This document shows, in pieces, positions 1-7,120 of a stretch of DNA of 14,587 nt. Numbering within the stretch: the first letter of the stretch is position 1; each line of letters opens with the position of its first letter. The notes below the pieces were generated by a model. It saw nothing but the letters and a program-made list of their open reading frames with translations. It searched no databases and had not been told where the DNA came from. The stretch is taken from positions 1-14,587 of the forward strand of contig JAKAMP010000009.1 of the NCBI GenBank assembly GCA_021812865.1, written 5' to 3'. The stretch is from Bacteroidota bacterium. GTDB lineage: Bacteria; Bacteroidota; Bacteroidia; Bacteroidales; JAAYUG01. A program made the translations under genes and the position numbers.

Positions 1-344
1 ATAAAGGTAGATTCAAGGAAAAAGGCCAGTATTCCTTCGATGGCAAGAGGCGCTCCGAAGATATCACCCACGAACCAGGAGTAATTGGACCAGTTCGTGC
101 CGAACTCGAATTCGAGAATAATGCCGGTGGCTACCCCAATGGCAAAGTTGATACCGAAAAGAGTCATCCAGAACTTGGTTATCTTCTTCCACTCGGGATT
201 GCCGGTTTTGACATAGATCGATTCCATGATGGCAATCATGAACGATAATCCCAGGGTAAGAGGCACAAAGAGCCAGTGGTAAATGGCCGTGAGCGCAAAC
301 TGCCCCCTCGACCAGTCAACCATTGATAAATCAATGTTTTCCAT
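1..344 (-). CDS. cydA: Cytochrome bd ubiquinol oxidase subunit I (CydA), N-terminal part; runs off the window
   Basis: Subunit I of the cytochrome bd oxidase, an inner-membrane quinol:O2 oxidoreductase with high oxygen affinity. Only the first 114 codons are present. The translation opens with [20 protein letters not shown] and carries hallmark CydA signatures: [16 protein letters not shown] (His23 aligns with E. coli His19, a heme ligand), [20 protein letters not shown], and [20 protein letters not shown], whose Glu103 and Glu111 match the conserved E. coli Glu99 and Glu107. Hydrophobic segments lie near residues 18-40 and 60-80. The ATG at 342-344 sits 7 nt after the stop of the DUF4492 gene, so the two are almost certainly co-transcribed. 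cydB is expected beyond the left edge but is not visible. The start is certain because the homology reaches the first residues; only the truncation by the window limits the call. Confidence 0.97.
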   Translation of the reverse strand, partial: MENIDLSMVDWSRGQFALTAIYHWLFVPLTLGLSFMIAIMESIYVKTGNPEWKKITKFWMTLFGINFAIGVATGIILEFEFGTNWSNYSWFVGDIFGAPLAIEGILAFFLESTF

Positions 345-351
345 GCTTTGT

Positions 352-588
352 TTATTTGGTTAGTTGATCAATTACATACCCTGACCGGTCATGATCGTTA
401 TCAAACCGGGTTTTCAGAAAGTCGTGGAAGAAAAACAGGCGCAGTATAACAAACAAAACAAAAAGCTTAATCAGGATGATGATCCAAAGTTTCTTTCCAA
501 CCGTCATGCTTCTGAATCCGTCGTAATAGAAATACACGATTTTCATCAGCAGATTTTTCTCCCGTAATTCTTTGCTTTCCCCTTTCAT
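352..588 (-). CDS. DUF4492 family small membrane protein, upstream partner of cydA
   Basis: A 78-residue protein with one strongly hydrophobic segment at about residues 33-54 (from [10 protein letters not shown] onward). It is flanked by a basic, aromatic N-terminal region containing [16 protein letters not shown] and a charged C-terminal tail. This pattern matches DUF4492, a short family known in Bacteroidota and typically encoded next to cydA. The stop lies 7 nt before the cydA ATG, so the genes form one operon. An internal Met at residue 15 (MKIVYFYYD) could be an alternative start; the first ATG at 588 was preferred because a TAnnTTTG box 50 nt upstream fits it. Its role is unknown. By position and topology it may be an assembly factor or small accessory subunit of the bd oxidase, which is inference. 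Confidence 0.88.
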   Translation of the reverse strand: MKGESKELREKNLLMKIVYFYYDGFRSMTVGKKLWIIILIKLFVLFVILRLFFFHDFLKTRFDNDHDRSGYVIDQLTK

Positions 589-637
589 TTCAGTATTTAA
601 AGTAATGAAATACCATTTTGCCTGATTTTCAATAAAA

Positions 638-645
638 CAAATATA
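638..645 (-). promoter_or_regulatory. Promoter -7 box (TATATTTG) for the DUF4492-cydA operon
   Basis: On the minus strand this reads TATATTTG, a perfect match to the Bacteroidota sigma-factor -7 consensus TAnnTTTG. Transcription would begin roughly 5-7 nt downstream (about 631-633), giving a leader of about 43-45 nt before the ATG at 588. No clear -33 TTG or TTTG stands at the usual spacing, so the call rests on the -7 box and its position. Confidence 0.55.
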
Positions 646-761
646 AAAAACATTCCGGTTCGAAAGGAAATTTAGCGATAGGAAAAAATTATAGAGTATT
701 TTCTGTAGCTCAATAGGAGGATTATTCAGAAGTCAACAGAGATGGTTTATAGGTATAAAAT

Positions 762-789
762 GAAGGCCCATGAATGATCATGAGCCTTC
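762..789 (-). terminator. Intrinsic terminator of the lipoprotein gene at 812-1435
   Basis: An inverted repeat with 12-bp arms, GAAGGCCCATGA at 762-773 and TCATGAGCCTTC at 778-789, has one mismatch and a 4-nt loop. On the minus strand it is followed by ATTTTATACC, a U-rich tail. It starts 22 nt beyond the stop codon of the upstream lipoprotein gene, as expected for a rho-independent terminator. Confidence 0.75.
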
Positions 790-811
790 CTCTATACTGC
801 GGTTGAAGCAA

Positions 812-1435
812 TCATTTTTTCTTTAACGTAAAAGGCAAAAACGCTTTCGGAACGGCATTGGGAAGTACACCAAAAGGATGGACCTCTTCCATGCTGATGA
901 TTCCCTTGTAGTTGCCGTTGATTTTTCCAGCTTCAGTATACTGGTATCCTCCTCCAATCTTGTCGGCATATACACCTGCGCTGATATTGTTGAAATTGAG
1001 TGAGTATGTAGTATCAGTAGTTGTGGGTGTGAAAGAGATATCCACACTTCCGCCGGCGCCTGTAAAATATTCATCCAGGTTAGGCATCAGAATGCCGCTG
1101 GCAGCAACAAGTACGAATGGAAGAATACCGCGGGGAGCATCACTGGACATGTCGAGCGACTGATAATTGCCCCCCAGGGTATTGGTAAGGGTATCGGCAA
1201 CTGCAATAGCCAATACGGTGGTGTCGGTGCCGCTTACGCTCCCGAAAAGAAACTGGTATACATGGGTTTCCTTTGCAGCGGAAGTCAGTACAACCCTTCT
1301 GATTCCTGTCAAGGATATAGGGTAGGTTTTTCCTTTAAAGGTAAATGCATTTGATGGTGTCTCTTCACTTTTCTTGCACGAATAGCTTCCCAGAATCAGT
1401 GCGATCAGGAAGGTAATTAGGGTAAGTTTTTTCAT
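812..1435 (-). CDS. Putative lipoprotein of unknown function
   Basis: 207 residues. The N-terminus MKKLTLITFLIALILGSYSC is a lipoprotein signal peptide: basic start, hydrophobic core at about residues 4-16, Cys20 as the lipidated residue, followed by KKSEE. The mature part is rich in Thr, Ser and Gly (for example ISFTPTTTDTTYSLNF) and alternates polar and hydrophobic residues, suggesting beta-sheet structure. No catalytic motif is visible. It starts like many Bacteroidota surface proteins, with a segment resembling a short beta-strand label (FTFKGKTYPIS). I do not recognise a family. It appears to be transcribed alone: a good terminator follows at 762-789, and the gene upstream is divergent. 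A partial -7 box (TACTTTTA on the minus strand, near 1540) may drive it. Likely periplasmic or outer-membrane anchored. Confidence 0.85.
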   Translation of the reverse strand: MKKLTLITFLIALILGSYSCKKSEETPSNAFTFKGKTYPISLTGIRRVVLTSAAKETHVYQFLFGSVSGTDTTVLAIAVADTLTNTLGGNYQSLDMSSDAPRGILPFVLVAASGILMPNLDEYFTGAGGSVDISFTPTTTDTTYSLNFNNISAGVYADKIGGGYQYTEAGKINGNYKGIISMEEVHPFGVLPNAVPKAFLPFTLKKK

Positions 1436-1821
1436 CTGCTTTCAATTAATATGGCCTACTCTTCAGCTTTTCGGCATCCGCTGTCTGTTTTATCGACCAC
1501 AATTAGGGCTTTACTTTATATAGAGTCGCTTTTACCAACCTTTAAAAGTAATCAATTCAGCCGACAATGAATTAACCTGTTTGTAATTATTCTTCTCATT
1601 CATCCTACTTTGACAGATTAAAAATCAAATATTATTTTTACAGTAATTCAGTATTTGCCTTGAAAGGGCATAAGCAAATGAATATGTCACCACTTTCGAA
1701 ATTTAATATGCATCCTGATTATCGCTGGCAAAGAATATATAAGATTTTCAATTTGCTTTCGCACCAATGGAGCTCAGCCTTATTTCACTAAAATAATTCT
1801 GTTAAAGGAGAATGGCACAGA
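1436..1821. other. AT-rich intergenic region between divergent genes
   Basis: 386 bp separate the lipoprotein gene (minus) from the MBL-fold gene (plus). All frames are interrupted by frequent stops and I see no recognisable coding remnant. Contents: a near-consensus -7 box on the minus strand around 1540; a short inverted repeat ATTTGC / GCAAAT at 1653-1658 and 1674-1679 with a 15-nt spacer; and AAAGGAG at 1805-1810, an unusually good Shine-Dalgarno for this phylum, 11 nt before the MBL-fold ATG. No convincing plus-strand promoter was found; TAATTCTG at 1794-1801 is the closest. Confidence 0.5.
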
Positions 1822-2586
1822 ATGAGACAAAATTCGAACGGTGAACATTCGTCCCTGGTCATACCTATACGCACTGCAGGTTCAAACGCATACCTAATCA
1901 GGGGCAGGGAGGGGCCTGTGCTGGTAGATACCTGCCGGTTGAAAAATGCAAGGCATGTATTGCGTACCCTGCATGAATCAGGGTATTCGCCGGCAGACAT
2001 CCGACTGATTGTGATTACACATGTCCATTATGATCATGTATCCGGTTTGTCGGTTCTTCAAAAATTGAGTGGCGCTCCGGTACTGGTGCATGAAAAGGAA
2101 ATGGGCCTGCTTGAACAGGGTAATACAAGGCTGCCTGCCGGCGCCAATGGGTTTGCCGACTGGCTTTCGAAGATGGGTAACCAGTATTTTCCCGGTATAG
2201 GCAAGTTCACACCATCTCATGCCAATCTGGTTCTCTGTCAGCGTTTCGATTTAGTACCCTTCGGAGTGGATGGCTATGTGCTCTCAACTCCCGGGCATAC
2301 AGCAGGATCGGTTTCAGTTGTACTGAATGAAGGTTCGGCTATTGTAGGCGACAGTTGTATTTATGCGATCGAGGATTTTGTATTGCCCCCGTTTGCGAAT
2401 GATCTTCCTGTATTGCTTGAAACATGGAGAATGCTTGCAGGTTTGAACTGCCATACATATTGGCCCGGCCACGGGAAACCCATACCGCATCGGTTGCTGG
2501 TTAACAGCATTGACCTGCTGATTGAGCGCATTAGAAAGAGAAGCGCTATGCAAGGCAAGGCATCTGAAGGACACCCTTATTCTTAA
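1822..2586 (+). CDS. MBL-fold metallo-hydrolase
   Basis: 254 residues, no signal peptide, probably cytoplasmic. The metallo-beta-lactamase fold is shown by the full metal-ligand set: THVHYDHVSG (His67, His69, Asp71, His72), STPGHTAGS (His159), the IVGDS motif (Asp177) and YWPGHGKPI (His217). This set binds two metal ions, as in glyoxalase II-like hydrolases. An early SNAYLIRGREGPVLVDT segment is the typical opening strand pair of the superfamily. Substrate cannot be read from sequence; family members cleave thioesters, lactones, phosphodiesters and other esters. The start is supported by AAAGGAG 11 nt upstream. An ATG at 1812 in another frame stops after ten codons. The next gene, a secreted M28 peptidase, follows 149 bp later on the same strand; no functional link is evident. 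Confidence 0.9.
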   Translation: MRQNSNGEHSSLVIPIRTAGSNAYLIRGREGPVLVDTCRLKNARHVLRTLHESGYSPADIRLIVITHVHYDHVSGLSVLQKLSGAPVLVHEKEMGLLEQGNTRLPAGANGFADWLSKMGNQYFPGIGKFTPSHANLVLCQRFDLVPFGVDGYVLSTPGHTAGSVSVVLNEGSAIVGDSCIYAIEDFVLPPFANDLPVLLETWRMLAGLNCHTYWPGHGKPIPHRLLVNSIDLLIERIRKRSAMQGKASEGHPYS

Positions 2587-2735
2587 TCAGTCCAAACAAC
2601 AATTGCCAAATCATTTAAAAAATGCAGGCATTGTCCTGCAAGGATTTCATGGGTGGGTTGTCAAACAGGGAAATTCATTCCTGTTGAACAAAAAGACCTA
2701 TCCCAATCACCTTTATTAACCTTAACTAAACCAAA

Positions 2736-4394
2736 ATGAAAAAATCAGTATTGTTTATCCTTGGGTTCATCTTGCTGCAATTGCATGCGGTGAATCTCGG
2801 TGCCCAAGGCAAAGAGAAAGGCATGGATGCCATAACCAAAGCTTCCGTTGAAGCCCAGTTGAGTTTTCTTTCGAGCGACTGGATGGAAGGGAGATACACC
2901 GGAACAAAAGGAGAGTACATGTCGGGCGATTACATTGCCAGCATGTTCAAATTATACGGTTTAAAGCCCGGGGGAGACGAGGTATCGGCATTTCAGGGTC
3001 GAGGGAGAAGGCAGGTTGCAGTACAACGTGGCCGGACCTATTTTCAGACTATTCCTTTTATTGAAAGCACGATGGGAGATGGTATGGAGATGGCCATTAT
3101 TAATGAGAGCAAGGATGGAAGTGACAGGAATATATTCAACTACCGAACCGATTTCATGGTTAGCGGAGCAGAAGTGAGTACTGAAAAAACAGTACCGGTG
3201 GTTTTTGTGGGCTATGGCCTGGTTGCTGATTCCCTGGGCTACAACGATTATAAGGGAGTAGATGTGAAAGGAAAGATCGTACTGCGCATGGCTGGTTATC
3301 CCGGGAGGATAGATAGCAACTCTCTTGCTTTCAAACGTTTCAGGCCAGGCAACCGCATGGCTGAATACAGGTTGAGAGCTGCAAAAAACAATTCGGCAAT
3401 GGAAGCTGGCGCCATTGGCGTGATCGAAGTCGTGCCGGGCGCCGATCCTTCAAAGGATTGGGCTTCCAATGTCCCCTTCCGCTACAATTCTACTTTTTAT
3501 GAGGGAGAAAAGAATCCCAACCAAAGGAAAAGTCTGAGAATTATGACCGATAGCCTGGGCAGGAGCGTGATCAACATTACCCTGTCCCTCAGGGCTGTAA
3601 ACGCCCTGCTTTCTGGTACCGGCATTAACCTGGGCCAGGTTGAGAGCCGGATTGCACAGACGCAGAAACCTGAATCAAAAATCCTGGCCGGCAAGAAGCT
3701 TTATGTTAAAACGAGTGTTGAATCCAGGATTGTGGCAGGCCGGAATGTGGTTGGTGTGCTCGAAGGCGAAGACCTGAACGATATCATTGTGGTTGGGGGC
3801 CATTACGATCACCTGGGAATGCTTGATGGTTTTATCTTTAACGGAGCCGACGACAATGCCTCAGGAACAGTAGGCGTAATGGAGATTGCCAAAGCATTCA
3901 CTGCTTCGGGCGTGAAACCCAAAAAGACCATCGTGTTTGCCGCATGGACAGGAGAAGAGGAAGGGCTGTGGGGCTCCAAATACTTCGTGGATCATCCGTA
4001 CCGTCCGCTTTCAAACATCGTAATGAACCTCAATTTCGATATGATCTCCAGGGACGAGGATGATGATACACAGAAGAACAAGTGCACCATGACGTACACA
4101 AAAGCCTATGGAAGCCTGAAAGAAATTGCACAAAATAACTTCGGTGAGTTTAAACTTAACCTGCAGATCCACTACAATGATCCGGAAAAGCCTAGCGGCG
4201 GAAGCGATTTTGCTCCCTTTGCAGCGAAAAATATTCCTATAATCTACTGGGAAGCTGCCATGCATAAGGATTATCACACTCCCTTCGATTCTTTTGAAAA
4301 GACCAATACGGAAAAAATGACCAATATCATTAAAATGGGTTACCTAACCGTGTGGGATATAGCTAACCAGGATGGAATGCTGATGAAAAAATAA
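2736..4394 (+). CDS. Secreted M28-family zinc aminopeptidase
   Basis: 552 residues. A Sec signal peptide covers about residues 1-23 (MKKSVLFILGFILLQLHAVN, then LGAQ), so it is exported to the periplasm or beyond. The catalytic domain occupies the C-terminal half with every M28 di-zinc residue visible: GGHYDH (His356), GADDNASG (Asp372/373), TGEEEGLWGS (catalytic Glu407 and ligand Glu408), NLNFDMISR (Asp435) and DYHTPFDS (His514). The N-terminal half includes VPVVFVGYGLVADSLGYNDY at about 153-172 and KGKIVLR, the pattern of a PA (protease-associated) domain inserted before the peptidase fold, as in many Bacteroidota M28 enzymes. It should remove N-terminal amino acids from peptides; specificity is not predictable. 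It ends with TAA and is followed by a long non-coding stretch. Confidence 0.93.
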   Translation: MKKSVLFILGFILLQLHAVNLGAQGKEKGMDAITKASVEAQLSFLSSDWMEGRYTGTKGEYMSGDYIASMFKLYGLKPGGDEVSAFQGRGRRQVAVQRGRTYFQTIPFIESTMGDGMEMAIINESKDGSDRNIFNYRTDFMVSGAEVSTEKTVPVVFVGYGLVADSLGYNDYKGVDVKGKIVLRMAGYPGRIDSNSLAFKRFRPGNRMAEYRLRAAKNNSAMEAGAIGVIEVVPGADPSKDWASNVPFRYNSTFYEGEKNPNQRKSLRIMTDSLGRSVINITLSLRAVNALLSGTGINLGQVESRIAQTQKPESKILAGKKLYVKTSVESRIVAGRNVVGVLEGEDLNDIIVVGGHYDHLGMLDGFIFNGADDNASGTVGVMEIAKAFTASGVKPKKTIVFAAWTGEEEGLWGSKYFVDHPYRPLSNIVMNLNFDMISRDEDDDTQKNKCTMTYTKAYGSLKEIAQNNFGEFKLNLQIHYNDPEKPSGGSDFAPFAAKNIPIIYWEAAMHKDYHTPFDSFEKTNTEKMTNIIKMGYLTVWDIANQDGMLMKK

Positions 4395-4536
4395 CCATAG
4401 CGTACCTCTTTACTGTGCCCATATTCAGGGGGTTGCTATCTAATTTTCTCCAAACTGCAAAGGTTTGATCAGGGATGCATTTGACGGGCGACAATAAAAT
4501 ATGTTTTATAGCATGTTTTTCGTATCCTGAAAATAC

Positions 4537-4544
4537 TAAATTTG
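4537..4544 (+). promoter_or_regulatory. Promoter -7 box (TAAATTTG), likely of a small RNA
   Basis: TAAATTTG matches TAnnTTTG exactly. No intact coding region follows; instead an intrinsic terminator ends at 4647. Expected transcription start is about 4549-4551. The -33 region is weak: TGTT at 4514-4517 lies 19 nt upstream, in place of a clean TTTG. Confidence 0.45.
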
Positions 4545-4549
4545 TTTTA

Positions 4550-4647
4550 GCAAACGATTGCAATCAATACAAAGGAACTTACACCTGATTACTAACTACA
4601 ACTAAACTACACCTGAAATCCCGGCCCCTAGCCGGGATTTTCTTTTT
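4550..4647 (+). ncRNA. Candidate small RNA (or orphan leader), about 98 nt
   Basis: The interval lies between a perfect -7 box (4537-4544) and a strong intrinsic terminator (4616-4647), with no plausible ORF inside. Its 5' part holds the palindrome GATTGCAATC (4556-4565). The middle is a G-poor, A/C/T-rich stretch (about 4579-4615), probably single-stranded, carrying the direct repeat ACACCTGA at 4581-4588 and 4609-4616. This layout, with an unstructured middle and a terminator hairpin at the 3' end, is typical of bacterial trans-acting sRNAs. Two alternatives remain: it could be the attenuated leader of the decayed gene that begins right after it, or the distal 3' UTR of the M28 peptidase gene, 150 nt upstream. 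I do not recognise a known RNA family. The 5' end is inferred from the promoter. Confidence 0.4.
4616..4647 (+). terminator. Strong rho-independent terminator
   Basis: Perfect 10-bp arms AAATCCCGGC (4616-4625) and GCCGGGATTT (4631-4640) enclose the loop CCCTA. TCTTTTT follows directly. It is the strongest terminator in the window and points in the plus direction. Confidence 0.9.
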
Positions 4648-4650
4648 AAG

Positions 4651-5079
4651 AACGCTAAACTGGTTGTAACTATTGTAAAAATTGGCAAAAAAACAAGTAT
4701 TCAAACCGATCAGGAACCTCCTTTTGTATACTCATTAAAGAATCTCGTCATCGTTTGCATTGCCATATGCGGAATCATTGCTTTTGTAGCTCCCTGATCA
4801 GGCAATAGTTATCCACTGAATGGTCCGTTCACCAACCATGTGGATGTGGAATTGCAGAATCTAAATCATTTTGTGCTGAAATGGCTTGCCAGGATAGAGG
4901 GAACCGGGGAATCGGTATGTAATACAGCAATGGGGACGGACTGTTGGCTGATTATTGCAGTTCTGATAACAACCGCAGTTTGATTTCAGTTATGTTTTAG
5001 TGCATCTGTTTATTATCTCTGGAGGAAAAGGATAGAGTTGCAGTTTGCCGGAAGTAGATCAGGGAAGGGGTGTCAATAA
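4651..5079 (+). pseudogene. Decayed membrane-protein gene, possibly a PAP2-type phosphatase N-terminal remnant
   Basis: One reading frame stays protein-like for about 143 codons but is cut by TGA at 4795-4797 and 4981-4983 and ends at TAA 5077-5079. It has no start codon. Segment 1 ends in a hydrophobic helix (KNLVIVCIAICGIIAFVAP). Segment 2 holds GPFTNHVDVELQNLNHFVLK, a WLARIEG motif, and the second helix WLIIAVLITTAV. Segment 3 continues with a YYLWRKRIELQFAG basic loop. The order of helix, extracytoplasmic loop with aligned aromatic/Leu residues, helix, basic loop resembles the beginning of PAP2-superfamily phosphatases. The catalytic motifs of that family are absent, so the 3' end is lost too. 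Codons between the stops look normal, suggesting fairly recent decay. TGA is a genuine stop in folA, the AI-2E gene and the GH3 gene here, so recoding is unlikely. The family call is tentative; decay of some gene is more secure. Confidence 0.5.
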
Positions 5080-5103
5080 AGAGTAATGCCAAAAAGTCCA
5101 GGA

Positions 5104-5934
5104 CTATTTAAACAGGTAGATGAAGCCGGACTGGCGTTTAATTACGACTCCCGGGTCCGTACATTCCAGGGTATAATAAAATACCCCGCTGTTGAGAAAT
5201 ACCCCTGAGGAAGTTTGTCCTTCCCAGACTTTCCATAGGATAGCCGAGCCGTTAGCCTCGAACACCAGGATTCCTGAAGAGGAGTAAACCCTGAACACAT
5301 AATGGTGTTTCCCGTCGGTTTGAATGATGAGCACATCATTAATGCCGTCATTATTGGGAGTGATTACATTAGGCACCACAAGCGCCCTCGATGCCACCAC
5401 CGACTGGGTGAGGGAATCGGCACAGCCCATGTTATCGCTCACTTTCAGGTTCACCAGGTAAGTTCCTTCCCGGGGAAAGGTATGGATAAGATTGGCTGTG
5501 GCTGCAGAAGAGGTGTCCGACAACTGCCAATGGTAAGTGTACGTCAGGGAATCGATAGGTTGTTTTGCTGAAGTGAAAATGAAAATGAAGGAATCGACCG
5601 CCATGCTGTCCCGAAAGATAAAACTGGCGACGGGGGGAGTAACAATCTTGATCAGGTCGGTTTTGGTAATAACCAGCGTATCGTTAACCGTGACTTTCAC
5701 AGTATAGATGCCGGGATCGGGGTAGCTTACGGTTGGATTCTGAAGAGTGCTGGTCCTGCCATTTCCGAAATCCCATCGTACTTTATTGATTGTCGTTCCG
5801 CCGGTGACTAGGTTGAAACTGATGTCTGCCGGTCCGCAACTGACAGTTTTTCCTGCAAAAAAATCAACCTGGGCTTCAATATTGAACCAGCCCGTCAGGA
5901 AAAAAATAAATGTGGCGGTAATAAAGTATCTCAT
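5104..5934 (-). CDS. PKD-domain protein with type IX secretion (type B) C-terminal sorting domain
   Basis: 276 residues. Signal peptide about 1-21 (MRYFITATFIFFLTGWFNIE, then AQ). Two PKD-like beta-sandwich domains follow: about 27-98 with VRWDFGNGRTSTLQNPTVSY and GIYTVKVTV, and about 100-182 with YHWQLSDTSS and EGTYLVNLKVSD. Residues 186-276 are a gliding-motility-associated, type B T9SS C-terminal domain: VPNVITPNNDGINDVL, FRVYSSSGILVFE, SSGVFLNSGVFYYTLE. The protein should therefore cross the outer membrane by type IX secretion and be attached to the surface or released. It is small for such cargo and has no enzymatic domain, so it may act as an adhesin or binding module (inference). Its promoter lies in the 41-bp gap after the AI-2E gene, so it is probably transcribed independently. 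Confidence 0.9.
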   Translation of the reverse strand: MRYFITATFIFFLTGWFNIEAQVDFFAGKTVSCGPADISFNLVTGGTTINKVRWDFGNGRTSTLQNPTVSYPDPGIYTVKVTVNDTLVITKTDLIKIVTPPVASFIFRDSMAVDSFIFIFTSAKQPIDSLTYTYHWQLSDTSSAATANLIHTFPREGTYLVNLKVSDNMGCADSLTQSVVASRALVVPNVITPNNDGINDVLIIQTDGKHHYVFRVYSSSGILVFEANGSAILWKVWEGQTSSGVFLNSGVFYYTLECTDPGVVIKRQSGFIYLFK

Positions 5935-5951
5935 TCAGTTTCAATGCGCTT

Positions 5952-5972
5952 TTCAAATATAGAATATTTGAA
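5952..5972. promoter_or_regulatory. Operator-like inverted repeat overlapping the promoter of the PKD/T9SS gene
   Basis: Perfect 9-bp arms TTCAAATAT (5952-5960) and ATATTTGAA (5964-5972) are separated by AGA. The left arm contains most of a minus-strand -7 box, TATATTTG (5954-5961), which matches TAnnTTTG exactly and lies about 20 nt before the ATG at 5934. A dimeric regulator bound here would cover the -7 element. The repeat is AT-rich, and the AI-2E stop codon (5976-5978) is only 3 bp away, so a role as a weak hairpin cannot be excluded. Confidence 0.45.
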
Positions 5973-5975
5973 GGT

Positions 5976-7109
5976 TCACACATTCATTTTCTTTGTCAAT
6001 TTTTTAACAAGCTTCAAATTATAAAGGAATTCCCTGGCAAGTACACGGAACACCGTGTATGTGGGGATGGCGACGATCATGCCTGCTATGCCCCATAAGC
6101 TTCCTGCCATCAGGATGACCAGGAAGATTTCAAGGGGATGGGCATGTACGCTGCTTGAATAGATCCATGGTTGAAAAACCAGGTTATCGATAAGATGAAC
6201 AATAGCAAAAACGGTCAGCATCAGAAGAATAAGGGTGAGCATGCCTGAGCCTTCGTGCAGGTGGGTTACCATACCCAGGAGAAGGCCGAAACTGGTGCCA
6301 ATGAGCGGTCCAACATAAGGAACTACGTTGACCATTCCGGCAAACAGTCCAATCACCATGGCATTCTGGAATTTGATTCCAACCAGCATCATGCCCAGGG
6401 TAACTAGAATGATAATAAAAGTGACTTCGGTAGTCAAACCGATGAAATAGCGAATAAGGAGGTGATTGATCGAATCAATGGCACGTAGCAGGGCTTTTTC
6501 TTTTTTCGAAGGAACCAGCACTAACAACATATTGGTGAATAGTTTTTCCTCCTTCAGGAAAAAGAAAGTAATGAAGGTTATGGAAAAAAGAGCAATAAAC
6601 AGGTTTCCCAGGAATCCGGTGAGCAAAGTGATAAAATTAGACAGGAAGTTCACGCTGGTAAGGGGATTGATCTTTTCGAGCAGGAACGCCTGTATCGATA
6701 CATTGGATTTTCCTCCGTTCAGGCTCTGCCAGGCATCCTGCAATTTCTGAAAGGGGGCTTGGAACTGTGCCATCCATTGGCTGTAATCTATGGTGGACAG
6801 CTCTTTTGCCTGTTTCAGAATCACCGGAATGAATATTCTGAAAAAGAGGAAGATCAGGCCGAATATGAGCAGGATCGTGAGTGCAGCTGCCAGCGAACGG
6901 GGGAATTTGAACCTTTTATAACCCAGGGACGACAGGAAATCGGTTACCGGACGTCCAACCAGGGCAAGTACAGCTGAAATGGCTACATAAGCAAGGATGG
7001 TCCTGAAATACCAGGCCAGTGCAATAATAATAAACAACCCGAGCATAGCCAGGATATTTTTCACCCAGGGGTTCAGGGTAAAATTACTTTGTGTTGTTTT
7101 TTTCATCAT
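5976..7109 (-). CDS. AI-2E family (PerM/UPF0118) membrane transporter
   Basis: 377 residues from the ATG at 7107-7109. Multi-spanning inner-membrane protein: two helices near the N-terminus (about 18-60, including LAMLGLFIIIALAWYF), one before the soluble loop, a periplasmic-type central region around SQWMAQFQAPFQKLQDAWQS, then four or five helices. The most diagnostic block is in the second half: LIRYFIGLTTEVTF, then VGIKFQNAMVIGLFAGMVNV, then VPYVGPLIGTSFG, typical of PF01594. Members are named after E. coli TqsA (AI-2 export), but many transport other solutes or ions, so the substrate is unknown. A TTG two codons earlier and an ATG one codon later are possible starts; ATG 7107-7109 or 7104-7106 is preferred. 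It ends with TGA (5976-5978). A perfect -7 box lies only 3 nt upstream of the start (see findings). Confidence 0.9.
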   Translation of the reverse strand: MMKKTTQSNFTLNPWVKNILAMLGLFIIIALAWYFRTILAYVAISAVLALVGRPVTDFLSSLGYKRFKFPRSLAAALTILLIFGLIFLFFRIFIPVILKQAKELSTIDYSQWMAQFQAPFQKLQDAWQSLNGGKSNVSIQAFLLEKINPLTSVNFLSNFITLLTGFLGNLFIALFSITFITFFFLKEEKLFTNMLLVLVPSKKEKALLRAIDSINHLLIRYFIGLTTEVTFIIILVTLGMMLVGIKFQNAMVIGLFAGMVNVVPYVGPLIGTSFGLLLGMVTHLHEGSGMLTLILLMLTVFAIVHLIDNLVFQPWIYSSSVHAHPLEIFLVILMAGSLWGIAGMIVAIPTYTVFRVLAREFLYNLKLVKKLTKKMNV

Positions 7110-7112
7110 AAG

Positions 7113-7120
7113 CAAACTTA
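7113..7120 (-). promoter_or_regulatory. Possible -7 box (TAAGTTTG) for the AI-2E transporter gene
   Basis: On the minus strand TAAGTTTG fits TAnnTTTG exactly. It lies 3 nt before the first ATG of the AI-2E gene, so initiation would fall on or next to the start codon and give a leaderless mRNA. No -33 match is clear. A chance match in AT-rich sequence is possible. Confidence 0.3.

Noticed and set aside
1653..1679. Inverted repeat ATTTGC / GCAAAT upstream of the MBL-fold gene
   Set aside because: Six-bp arms with a 15-nt spacer in AT-rich DNA are expected by chance.
2623..2640. Hairpin TGCAGG / CCTGCA after the MBL-fold gene
   Set aside because: Only a 6-bp stem and no T-run follows; too weak to call a terminator.
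4795..4983. TGA recoding (as Trp or Gly) to explain the two in-frame TGA codons
   Set aside because: folA, the AI-2E gene and the GH3 gene all end in TGA exactly where their families end, and TGG encodes Trp throughout, so TGA is a stop in this genome.
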